Made by a program: the position numbers and the translations under genes | NCBI GenBank assembly: GCA_964578175.1 | Contig: CAZOBH010000007.1 | Location: 1-47,669, forward strand | DNA from: RUG11788 sp964578175 | GTDB taxonomy: Bacteria > Bacillota_I > Bacilli_A > RF39 > UBA660 | Length of the DNA: 47,669 bases | Direction: 5' to 3' | The notes under the pieces: generated by a model | What the model was told of the DNA's origin: nothing | Database searches by the model: none | What the model saw: the letters and a program-made list of their open reading frames with translations, nothing else | Part shown: positions 41,015 to 47,669 of the stretch, piece by piece | Layout: each line of letters opens with the position of its first letter | Numbering within the stretch: the stretch's first letter is position 1

Positions 41015-41524
41015 ATTAATATCTTTTCTTGGTCTCTTATGAGGATCTTGATCTTTATATCCAAATCCTATACAAGATATAGTTTCTAGTTCTACATTTG
41101 TTATTTTTCTTATTTCTTCTTTAATTAAATTAGTATTAGCAATCCATAAAGTACCTAGTCCTTTCTCAGTAGCAAGTAAAATTATTTCATCAATTATTGC
41201 TCCGATTGAAAGGATATCTATATCTCTTTCATTACTATCACCATTATTTAAATAAACACATACTAGTAATGGTATTTCTTTAATAACTGATGCAGTATGT
41301 GGTGCAGTATGACCAACTACATCTTTATACTTTTCATACATTGTATCAGCAATTTCATCTTTTTCTTGTTTAGTTAATATTTTAAACATCCATGGTTGTC
41401 TATTATGACCACTAGGTGAATGTGTTCCTTCTTTTATTATTTCTTTAACTAAATCTATATCTACTTCTTGTTCAGTATATTTTCTTATACTTCTTCTTGT
41501 TTCTATTGCTTCTCTTAACTCCAT
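41000..41524 (-). CDS. Nitroreductase family protein
   Basis: A 174-residue FMN-dependent oxidoreductase of the nitroreductase fold: REAIETRRSIRKYTEQEVD at the N-terminus, SPSGHNRQPWMF near 37-48 (FMN contacts), and ATEKGLGTLWIAN near 117-129. NAD(P)H-dependent reduction is usual for the family; substrate unknown. It starts two bases after the patatin gene. Confidence 0.88.
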   Translation of the reverse strand: MELREAIETRRSIRKYTEQEVDIDLVKEIIKEGTHSPSGHNRQPWMFKILTKQEKDEIADTMYEKYKDVVGHTAPHTASVIKEIPLLVCVYLNNGDSNERDIDILSIGAIIDEIILLATEKGLGTLWIANTNLIKEEIRKITNVELETISCIGFGYKDQDPHKRPRKDINEVLL

Positions 41525-41526
41525 AA

Positions 41527-42387
41527 TTATCCTTTCAAATATCTTTTAATTTCTTTAATCTTTTTCTTTGTATCACTTCTACCTAAATTATATGCTTCTT
41601 GAAGTAATGCTGGATTCTTTTCTAAACGCTCAGCTGGTACTTTTTTACTAGGTCTTATAACAACTATTCTTCCTGTTTTTTCTAAATCTTTTATATAATC
41701 AGTTGTTTCATTATACATCTTATATCTATTTAGAAATGCTTTTAAAAACTTAGGATATTTTCTATACATAATTTTAGCAATTCTTCTATTTTTATATTCC
41801 ATTTTATAGTCATAGGGTCTGGTAGTTACAACTATAATTTTTTGATATCCATCTTCAATAGCCTTCTTAACAGGAATAGAGTCACCTATTGCTCCATCCA
41901 GGTATTTTTCCCCTTTTACTTCAACCATTTTAGATACCATTGGAATTGAACCTGAAGCACGACAGTATTCCATTTGATCAGGATCTTTTAAATCATCTAT
42001 TTCTATGTATTCAGCTTTACCTGTTCTAGTATTAGTTACAGTTGCATAAAATTTCATTTTAGTTTTCTTATAAGTCTCAAAATCAAATGGGTCCAATTCA
42101 TTAACCAGTTTATCAAAACAAAATTCTTTGTTCATAATATTTCCTGTTTTAATTAATGATTCAATCCCCATATAATTCTTACTTCTTGAATATTTCTTAT
42201 TATATCTAAGCGCTCTTCCTTTTTGTTTAGACTTATAATTAATTCCAAATAAACATCCTGCTGATACACCAATTGCCATATCAGTATAAATATTTTCTTC
42301 CATTAAAATATCTAATACTCCAACAGTATATAATCCTCTCATTCCTCCGCCTTCAAGTACTATTGCAGTTTTCTTTTTCTCAAACAT
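41527..42387 (-). CDS. Patatin-like phospholipase
   Basis: A 286-residue serine hydrolase with the Ser-Asp dyad of patatins: oxyanion loop VLEGGGMRGLYTVGVL, nucleophile GVSAG near 41-45, and the Asp in YLDGAIGDSIPV near 164. Such proteins deacylate lipids at the membrane. I start at ATG 42387 (MFEKKKT), six bases after GGGTG; earlier GTG/ATG codons overlap that site. A promoter TTGAGT-16-TATAAT lies upstream (42405-42432), its -35 in the proS terminator T tract. Confidence 0.88.
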   Translation of the reverse strand: MFEKKKTAIVLEGGGMRGLYTVGVLDILMEENIYTDMAIGVSAGCLFGINYKSKQKGRALRYNKKYSRSKNYMGIESLIKTGNIMNKEFCFDKLVNELDPFDFETYKKTKMKFYATVTNTRTGKAEYIEIDDLKDPDQMEYCRASGSIPMVSKMVEVKGEKYLDGAIGDSIPVKKAIEDGYQKIIVVTTRPYDYKMEYKNRRIAKIMYRKYPKFLKAFLNRYKMYNETTDYIKDLEKTGRIVVIRPSKKVPAERLEKNPALLQEAYNLGRSDTKKKIKEIKRYLKG

Positions 42388-42404
42388 TACCATCACCCAC
42401 TTAT

Positions 42405-42432
42405 ATTATATCAAATATATTAATAAACTCAA
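42405..42432 (-). promoter_or_regulatory. Promoter of the patatin-nitroreductase pair
   Basis: TTGAGT at 42427-42432, 16-base spacer, TATAAT at 42405-42410. Confidence 0.65.
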
Positions 42433-42463
42433 AAAAAGACAATTTATTTTAAATTGTCTTTAA
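42430..42463 (-). terminator. Terminator of proS
   Basis: AAAGACAATTT / AAATTGTCTTT stem with loop AAAAT and a long T tract; overlaps the proS stop. Confidence 0.85.
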
Positions 42464-44141
42464 CATATTTTATAGTTTTATCTATAATTTCATCAATTGA
42501 TACTACTTCTTTATTTCCAGTTCTTTCATTCCATTCTACTTGTTTATCAGCTATTTTTTTACCAACAGTAATTCTTAAAGGTATACCAATTAATTCCATA
42601 TCATTAAATTTAACTCCAGGTCTTTCATTTCTATCATCATATAATACTTCAATTCCAGAATTAGTTAATTTTTCATAAATTTCTTCAGCCACTTTAGTTT
42701 GTTCTTCATTATTCATATCTATTTGAACTAAACTTACATGATAAGGAGCAATATTCATTGGTAGAATCATTCCAGCTTCATCATTATTTTGTTCAACGAC
42801 TGCTGCCATTACTCTACCTACACCTATTCCATAAGATCCCATAACAACTGGATGTTCTTTATTATCTTCATCTAGATACGTAAGACCTAATTTTTCTGCA
42901 TACTTAGTACCTAGTTTAAATAAATTACCAATTTCAATTCCTTTTTTGAAATAAAGTTTTCCACCACATTTAGGACACGTATCTCCTTCAACTACATTAA
43001 CTATATCTCCCGCTATATCATAATTAATATCTTTAACATTAGCGTTAATATAATGATATCCTTCTTTATTAGCTCCACAACAGAAATTCTTCATTGATAG
43101 AACTTCATTATCAACAACTACTTTGCACCCTTCTAATTTAATTGGTCCAGTATAACCTGGTACTGCATTAGATTTAGAAATTAACTCATCATCTGCAAAA
43201 TTAATTTCTTTAGCTTTAAGTAATTTTAATACTTTATTCTCATTTAGTTCACGATTACCTCTAACAAATAGAATTACTAATTCTCCATCTATATTCATAA
43301 GTAATGCTTTTACTGATTGTGTTATATCTAGATTTAAGAACTTACATACATCTTCTATTGTTTCTTGGTGTGGAGTTTCAATCATTTCAATATTCTTAAG
43401 TTCAGTATCATTTTCTTTTCCAACTACATGTTCACTAACTTCAATATTAGAAGAATAATCACAATTTTCGCATAATACAATTGTATCTTCTCCAATATCT
43501 GTTATTGCTTGATATTCTTCAGATAAACTACCACCCATCGCACCAACATCAGCTCTAACCATTTTATAATTAATTCCGATTCTATCAAAAACATTGTTAT
43601 AAGCAATTCTCATCTTTTCATAAGACTTATCAAGACCTTCTTCATCTCTATCAAAAGAATAAGCGTCTTTCATAACAAATTCTCTTACTCTTATAAGACC
43701 ATATCTAGGACGAGGCTCATCTCTAAACTTATCAGCTTGTTGATATAAATTAAATGGTAAATCTTTATAACTTCTTACCATATTTTTAGCAGCAATAGTA
43801 AATAATTCTTCATGAGTAGGACCAAGAACCATATCAGTATTTTTTCTATCTTGTAATTTAAACATATCAGAACCAAATGATTCAGTTCTTCCACATTTAT
43901 CATAGTATTCTCTTGGTATTAAACTAGGCATTAATAATTCTTGAGCACCTGATTTATCCATCTCTTCTTTAACTATCTTTTTAATTTTATCAAATACTCT
44001 AAGTCCCATAGGTAAATACATATATATACCTGCTCCAACTTTTTTAATCATTCCTGATCTTACTAAAAGATTTCCACTTCTACTTTCTTCATCTTTAGCA
44101 TCTTCTCTCAAAGTAAAGAAATAACTATTGTTTATTCTCAT
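42444..44141 (-). CDS. proS: Prolyl-tRNA synthetase, bacterial type
   Basis: Charges tRNA-Pro. 565 residues, the long bacterial form: class II core with motif 1 YLPMGLRVFDKI, TEELF-like GPTHEELFT, motif 2 FRDEPRPRYGLIRVREFVMKDAYSF near 140-162, a YbaK-like editing insertion at about 225-390 (with CKVVVDNEVLS and CCGANKEGYHYINANV), motif 3 GSYGIGVGRVMAA near 445, and an anticodon-binding domain at the C-terminus. Expression is controlled by the T-box leader upstream. Confidence 0.96.
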   Translation of the reverse strand: MRINNSYFFTLREDAKDEESRSGNLLVRSGMIKKVGAGIYMYLPMGLRVFDKIKKIVKEEMDKSGAQELLMPSLIPREYYDKCGRTESFGSDMFKLQDRKNTDMVLGPTHEELFTIAAKNMVRSYKDLPFNLYQQADKFRDEPRPRYGLIRVREFVMKDAYSFDRDEEGLDKSYEKMRIAYNNVFDRIGINYKMVRADVGAMGGSLSEEYQAITDIGEDTIVLCENCDYSSNIEVSEHVVGKENDTELKNIEMIETPHQETIEDVCKFLNLDITQSVKALLMNIDGELVILFVRGNRELNENKVLKLLKAKEINFADDELISKSNAVPGYTGPIKLEGCKVVVDNEVLSMKNFCCGANKEGYHYINANVKDINYDIAGDIVNVVEGDTCPKCGGKLYFKKGIEIGNLFKLGTKYAEKLGLTYLDEDNKEHPVVMGSYGIGVGRVMAAVVEQNNDEAGMILPMNIAPYHVSLVQIDMNNEEQTKVAEEIYEKLTNSGIEVLYDDRNERPGVKFNDMELIGIPLRITVGKKIADKQVEWNERTGNKEVVSIDEIIDKTIKYVKDNLK

Positions 44142-44354
44142 AATATCCTCCTAAAAAATAAAAAAGAGTTTGGTACAAAAGGAGTCTATAAGACGGTACC
44201 ATCCTCTAATTAACTTAATTTGATAACGGTTTTACCCGAAAATATTTTCATATTTCACTCAGAGGTAGGAACTATCTACTATTAATATTTGGTTTTCACT
44301 ATCCCAAACTCACTAAATTAAGGAAGTAAATAATTATATCCTCTTCATCGATTT
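44142..44354 (-). ncRNA. T-box riboswitch of proS (proline)
   Basis: A full transcriptional T-box leader of about 213 bases. Stem I closes with AGAGG (44340-44344) and CCTCT (44261-44265); the specifier is CCT (44267-44269, Pro) followed by A, directly before the closing strand. The antiterminator has AGAGGA / TCCT lower helix, bulge TGGTACC and GTC/GAC upper helix (about 44180-44206); TGGT pairs with an ACCA end, as expected for tRNA-Pro. The rival terminator pairs GGTAC of the T-box with GTACC, plus AGAG/CTCT, before TTTTTT. Uncharged tRNA-Pro should allow proS expression. Confidence 0.92.
44160..44206 (-). terminator. T-box-controlled terminator before proS
   Basis: AGAG-GAT-GGTAC pairs with GTACC-AAA-CTCT (internal loop between), followed by six T residues; mutually exclusive with the antiterminator. 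Confidence 0.8.
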
Positions 44355-44360
44355 GACAAT

Positions 44361-44389
44361 AATATAAAACAAATTTTCGATTTTGTCAA
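44361..44389 (-). promoter_or_regulatory. Promoter of the proS T-box transcript
   Basis: TTGACA at 44384-44389, 17-base spacer, TATATT at 44361-44366; predicted start near 44354. Confidence 0.85.
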
Positions 44390-44392
44390 AAA

Positions 44393-45406
44393 CTATTTTA
44401 CTGAACTTTCTATTAAAGTTATTTTTTTATTATCAGCATCTACTCTTACTTTGCATCCAATAGGCATTACATGCCATAACCATGCATGTCCAAAATGACA
44501 ATTAACAATAACTGGTATATCTATATTAAAATCTTCTAATACTTCAAGTATTACCTCATTATATTCTTGATAATACTTTCCATTTTTAGGTCTACCAACA
44601 AGAATTGCTGTTAAATTACCAAGTATTCCTTGAGATGCCATACTGTATAAAGTATCCCTTACTGATTCTGGTTCAGGTTGTCCATCACTAGTTTCAAAGA
44701 ATAAAACTTTATCTTTCCATGAATCAACACTAGGCCAAATACTAGTTCCATTAATCATTGCAAAGACATCAATACATCCTCCAATAAGTTCTCCTTCAAC
44801 TACTCCAGTACCTTTTAATAATTCATATCCTGTTAAATCTTCATGATAATCTAATAAACTAGTACTCCAATCTAATGGATCATTAGCATATTTTAAATAA
44901 TGATTTAATTCAATATTATCTTTTCCTTCAAAAATAGTATCTAATACAGTATCTATATCTTCTTGTGGAGGATTAGGTAAACTAAACTCAACTCCTGCAG
45001 CTGGTCCATAAAATGATACAAGTCCTGCTTTATACATCATAAAATGATTAGCAGTTGTATCAGAAAATCCAATAAATACTTTAGGATTATTTCTAATAAC
45101 ATCAAAATCTATATATGGAAGAATTCTAATTGTATCATTACCTCCAGTTAAAGTTAATATTCCTTTAATACTAGGATCTTTAAAGGCATCCATTAAATCT
45201 TTTGCTCTTAATTCTGGATGTTTTTTAACTTCTTCAGTTCCAAGTAATGCATTAGGCATAAATACAAAGTCATAATTAAATATTTCTTTTAAGTTTTTCT
45301 TAACTCTTTCAAGTCTAGCACTATTTTCTTTATCCCCAAATAATCCACTAGATAAACTTACTAATGCTACTTTATCTCCTTTATGTAATCTTTCTGGTTT
45401 AATCAT
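44393..45406 (-). CDS. S66 family serine carboxypeptidase (LdcA/MccF-like)
   Basis: A 337-residue S66 peptidase. The nucleophile elbow is FIGFSDTT near 112-119, the Glu lies in FFETSDGQPEPESV near 240, and the His in NCHFGHAWLWH near 310, so the Ser-Glu-His triad seems complete. Family members are L,D-carboxypeptidases that recycle muropeptides or MccF-like enzymes that split acyl-sulfamoyl or microcin C adducts; the long GG(N)DT.R loop (TLTGGNDTIRILPYID) leans to the MccF branch. Start has GAGGGTGAT. A TATAAT with TG before it lies at 45425-45430. Confidence 0.85.
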   Translation of the reverse strand: MIKPERLHKGDKVALVSLSSGLFGDKENSARLERVKKNLKEIFNYDFVFMPNALLGTEEVKKHPELRAKDLMDAFKDPSIKGILTLTGGNDTIRILPYIDFDVIRNNPKVFIGFSDTTANHFMMYKAGLVSFYGPAAGVEFSLPNPPQEDIDTVLDTIFEGKDNIELNHYLKYANDPLDWSTSLLDYHEDLTGYELLKGTGVVEGELIGGCIDVFAMINGTSIWPSVDSWKDKVLFFETSDGQPEPESVRDTLYSMASQGILGNLTAILVGRPKNGKYYQEYNEVILEVLEDFNIDIPVIVNCHFGHAWLWHVMPIGCKVRVDADNKKITLIESSVK

Positions 45407-45424
45407 AATATCACCCTCTACTAA

Positions 45425-45430
45425 ATTATA
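45425..45430 (-). promoter_or_regulatory. Extended -10 of the S66 peptidase gene
   Basis: TGTTATAAT about 19 bases before the ATG; the -35 is poor. It lies back to back with the promoter region of the plus-strand gene at 45488. Confidence 0.6.
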
Positions 45431-45487
45431 ACATAATTATTTTGTTTTTATTTATTTTTTAGTATTATAAAAGAAAGGAGAGATACT

Positions 45488-45718
45488 ATGAATGATATTA
45501 AAGAAAAGATTAATGAAGTAGTAAACAAAGTAAAAAACGATAAAGACTTTGCTTCAAAGTTTCAAAAAGACCCAGTTAAAGCTGTAGAAGAAGTACTTGG
45601 AGTTGACCTACCAGATGATCAAATAAATCAAGTAGTTGACGCTGTTAAAGCAAAAGTAACAGTAGATAATGCATCTGATATGTTTGATAAAGTAAAAGGA
45701 TTATTTGATAAAAAATAA
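45488..45718 (+). CDS. Small acidic helical protein resembling Nif11/nitrile-hydratase-type leader peptides
   Basis: A 76-residue protein, probably all helical. The segment DFASKFQKDPVKAVEEVLGVDLPDDQINQVV resembles the 'DPeF..kf..DP.aaLke.Gi.lP' pattern of NHLP/Nif11-like leader peptides, but there is no Gly-Gly cleavage site and no core peptide, and no maturation enzyme is near. It may be a free-standing member of that fold. GAAAGGAGAG precedes ATG. Only the second plus-strand gene in the window; ends in a terminator shared with the HAD gene. Confidence 0.65.
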   Translation: MNDIKEKINEVVNKVKNDKDFASKFQKDPVKAVEEVLGVDLPDDQINQVVDAVKAKVTVDNASDMFDKVKGLFDKK

Positions 45719-45728
45719 TCCTTTTTTA
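45694..45728. terminator. Bidirectional terminator between convergent genes
   Basis: AAAGGATTATT / AATAATCCTTT stem with TTTTTT on the right and A tract on the left; serves the plus-strand gene and the HAD gene. Confidence 0.85.
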
Positions 45729-46331
45729 TAAATCTACTAATTGTTCAATATTATCTATTTGATAATCAGAATCTACTGAATCACCAAAACCATAACTAGC
45801 ATATACAAAATGAACTCCAGCATATTCTGCAGCTTCTTCATCCATAATTGTATCCCCAACATAATATGTATTTAAATTATATTGTTCTTTTATTTCTTTT
45901 AATACAATTCCTTTATCTAAATTAAAATCTGCTGCACCAATTACAACATCAAAGTATCCATTTAAATTACTTTGTTTTATAAAAGCTTCTGCATATTCTT
46001 TAGTAGAATTAGTAACTATACCTAAGATATATTTCTTTTTTAATTCTTTAATAGTTAATTCTACTCCATTATATATAATTGCTTTTTTATTATTAATTAT
46101 ATCCTTAGTATTATTCTCTATTATCTCTTTTTGAATAGAGATTCTTTTATCTTTTTCAAGTTCTGGCATATAACTTTTAGAACATTCTTCTATATTCTTT
46201 CCCATGTTTGATACAACAATATTCATATCTACTTCTTTTAAGTTATATTTTCTTAAAATAATATTTGCGTTTTCTAAAGTAGAATGAGATGTATCCCATA
46301 AAGTTCCATCTAAATCAAATAATATAAGCAT
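45726..46331 (-). CDS. HAD-family hydrolase (phosphoglycolate phosphatase-like)
   Basis: A 201-residue subfamily IA HAD: motif I LFDLDGTLWDTS at 3-14, cap domain of helices (20-85), motif II GIVTNSTKE near 107, Lys and motif III DKGIVLKEI...YYVGDTIMDEEAAEYAG near 150-170. Substrate unknown; phosphoglycolate or nucleotide phosphatase activity is common. Ten bases after the EamA gene with GGTGAT. Confidence 0.85.
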   Translation of the reverse strand: MLILFDLDGTLWDTSHSTLENANIILRKYNLKEVDMNIVVSNMGKNIEECSKSYMPELEKDKRISIQKEIIENNTKDIINNKKAIIYNGVELTIKELKKKYILGIVTNSTKEYAEAFIKQSNLNGYFDVVIGAADFNLDKGIVLKEIKEQYNLNTYYVGDTIMDEEAAEYAGVHFVYASYGFGDSVDSDYQIDNIEQLVDL

Positions 46332-46341
46332 ATTATCACCA

Positions 46342-47241
46342 TTATTCCCAGTATATAGATAGAATAAATATACCTACAATTACAATAAATATAGAAATAT
46401 ATTCTTTAACAGTTAATTTCTCTTTTAGGAAAATATGAGCAAATAACATACTGAAGATACATGTGCTTGAAATTATTGGTGCTGCTACTGATGCTTTTCC
46501 TGACATAGCATAAATATAAGTATATTGTCCTACTACTTCTAGAACAGCTGCACCAATTTTTGCTTTTTGATTTTTAATATCTAATTTATCATGTTTAAGG
46601 AATAAGTATAATCCAAAAATACCTGCTAGGATCAAGAAAGTTAATTCATAAGATGTATTAGCAACCATCTCAATATTCTTTTCTGTTACTCCTACTAAAT
46701 GAGTTGTTTCTATATCAAGCCACATTGCGTCTAATAGTTCTCCTACGGAATCTAAAAAGGCATAGATTACTGCAAGTATAACTGATACAACTCTCATATT
46801 AGTTTTATTCTTTTTAGATTCTCTTCTAGATTCGATAAATCCAATACTAATAATACCAAATCCTATTAAAAATATTCCTAAGATAGATGGTATATTTAAA
46901 GTTTCTTTTAAAAATATTGCGCATAAAATTGCTGCAATTGAACCACCTGAATTATTAATAGGTGCTACTATTGAATCTTCTAAAAATTTATATCCAAAGT
47001 ATGCAATAATCATAGCTAAAATATAGAAAAATGAAACTGGTAAATACATAACTATATTTATTGGATTATAGTTAATATCAGTTACTAAAAGAGTAAATAT
47101 AGCGTGAAGTCCAAGAGCAATTCCAACTAAAACTGCTGTTTTTAAATGTGAATTAGATTCATTTTCTCTTGCTCCTGCTTTATAAAGCATTTCCCCCATT
47201 CCCCAAACAACAGCTGTAATAATACAATATAATATAAACAT
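46342..47241 (-). CDS. EamA/DMT-family transporter
   Basis: A 299-residue protein with about ten membrane helices in two halves, each ending with the EamA-type 'FLKETL.IPSILGIFLIGFGI' and 'FLKEKLTVKEYISIFIVIVGIFIL' signature. A long polar loop lies between (about 135-150). Substrate unknown. It starts 19 bases after the ZIP-tail frame with GAAGG before ATG. Confidence 0.82.
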   Translation of the reverse strand: MFILYCIITAVVWGMGEMLYKAGARENESNSHLKTAVLVGIALGLHAIFTLLVTDINYNPINIVMYLPVSFFYILAMIIAYFGYKFLEDSIVAPINNSGGSIAAILCAIFLKETLNIPSILGIFLIGFGIISIGFIESRRESKKNKTNMRVVSVILAVIYAFLDSVGELLDAMWLDIETTHLVGVTEKNIEMVANTSYELTFLILAGIFGLYLFLKHDKLDIKNQKAKIGAAVLEVVGQYTYIYAMSGKASVAAPIISSTCIFSMLFAHIFLKEKLTVKEYISIFIVIVGIFILSIYWE

Positions 47242-47260
47242 CTAACTACCTTCTTTCTAT

Positions 47261-47383
47261 TTAACCTAATGCAATATCTAAAATCATCATAATTACAAAT
47301 CCAATTGCTACTCCAATTGTTCCAATATTTGAATGTTCTCCATTTTGGAACTCTGGAATTAATTCTTCAACTACTATATTCAT
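47261..47383 (-). pseudogene. Remnant or micro-gene: C-terminal end of a ZIP metal transporter
   Basis: A 40-residue frame reading VVEELIPEFQNGEHSNIGTIG then AIGFVIMMILDIALG. This is the exact end of ZIP-family transporters (last loop and last helix, usually '...VEELIPE....HSn.gt.G...GF.lMM.LDvaLG'). The rest of the gene is missing: upstream in frame there is a TAG at about 47401 and then the terminator of another gene. It has an ATG start but only a poor ribosome site (GGATGTGATGAT). It may be a deletion remnant or an expressed micro-protein. Too short to be a transporter. Confidence 0.75.
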
Positions 47384-47413
47384 ATCATCACATCCATACC
47401 TATTCTAACACAA

Positions 47414-47454
47414 AATAAAAAGAACTTTTAGATAAATTTAAAGTCCTTTTTTTA
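47414..47454 (-). terminator. Terminator of the partial gene at the right edge
   Basis: AAGGACTTT / AAAGTTCTT stem (one G-U pair), loop of 11 bases, then TTTATTTT on the minus strand. Confidence 0.75.
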
Positions 47455-47461
47455 TAAATTT

Positions 47462-47669
47462 CTAATTATGAGCAGTTATTTGAGCTGGTGCATTATTAAT
47501 TGCATAAAATGTAACATCATGCGCTGGCATTACAAATGTTTTTGGTAATTTTACTTTTATGTAACTTGCTCCATCCATTATATTGTTATTGTTATCATCC
47601 CAAGCATCTGTTTCCCATGCTCCTGTTCCTTTGAAGTTCATATTTAAGATATCTTTTTCGCTATTTGCT
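47462..47669 (-). CDS. C-terminal part of a surface protein, cut by the window edge
   Basis: An open frame enters from the right edge and ends at TAG (47462-47464). About 68 residues are visible: NSEKDILNMNFKGTGAWETD, then a WDDNNNN loop, DGASYIKVKLPKTFVMPAHD and VTFYAINNAPAQITAHN. The TFVMPAHDVTFYA segment resembles the strand found at the end of InlB B / Listeria-Bacteroides repeats (FxMPaxDVTlyA) of secreted proteins. Only the end is seen, so signal peptide and anchor are unknown. A terminator follows. Confidence 0.6.
   Translation of the reverse strand, partial: ANSEKDILNMNFKGTGAWETDAWDDNNNNIMDGASYIKVKLPKTFVMPAHDVTFYAINNAPAQITAHN

Noticed and set aside
1..47669. Mycoplasma-type code with UGA as Trp
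   Set aside because: TGA ends ispG, folD, yqeG and DUF1294 at the expected places, and conserved Trp residues are TGG.
1..47669. Prophage, IS element or CRISPR
   Set aside because: No integrase, transposase, terminal repeat or regular spacer array is visible; the gene set is mostly chromosomal core.

Overview
This window looks like chromosome from a very AT-rich, Gram-positive-type bacterium of the Bacilli/Mollicutes-related radiation, most like the uncultured gut RF39/ML615J-28-type lineages; that placement is inference from gene content, not from a search. Cell-wall genes are present (ddl, a murF-type ligase, a FemABX transferase, an S66 peptidase), so it is not a wall-less mycoplasma. UGA is a stop codon here (ispG, folD, yqeG and the DUF1294 gene end in TGA), so the genetic code is standard. 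Almost every gene lies on the minus strand; only tdk and one 76-residue protein are on the plus strand. Intergenic gaps are short and most transcription units end in clear hairpin-plus-U terminators, several of which overlap the stop codon. I saw no tRNA, rRNA, CRISPR, IS element or phage gene. A run of ten N at 38174-38183 inside yqeH shows that this is a scaffolded assembly.

Layout, left to right (transcription mostly right to left): a surface Ig-like protein, gmk and a small membrane protein (102-2657); the translation block tsf, rpsB, rplT, rpmI, infC with an L20-type attenuated leader (2733-6240); an operon of small membrane proteins including DUF1294 (6241-8046); YtxH, DUF948, DUF308 and a catalytically dead, membrane-tailed relative of phosphoglycerate mutase (8141-10941); folD and divergent tdk; ispG and a FemABX transferase; rpsO-pnp; a LOG-family gene plus glyQS behind a short T-box-like leader (17679-19712); a prepilin-leader/leucine-rich-repeat fusion (20007-22043); YitT, a flippase and an acyl-CoA synthetase-like enzyme; yebC joined to a minimal Tad secretion operon (27700-32870); a cell-wall operon of alpha/beta hydrolase, membrane-fused MurF, Ddl and a degenerate transglutaminase-like protein (32934-37637); yqeG-yqeH; a second surface protein; patatin and nitroreductase; proS with a canonical T-box; an S66 peptidase; HAD and EamA genes; a 40-residue ZIP-transporter tail; and the end of another surface protein cut by the window edge.

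The most interesting signals are: (1) S2 and L20 both carry a long Lys/Glu linker ending in nearly the same 35-residue Rho-N/SAP-like module; (2) the iPGM-fold pseudoenzyme anchored to the membrane; (3) the pseudopilin-LRR fusion; (4) the compact T-box-like leader before LOG-glyQS, whose terminator stem seems to contain the antiterminator; (5) two genes besides infC that appear to start at ATA or ATT; (6) a MurF ligase with a multi-span membrane domain in place of its usual N-terminal domain.
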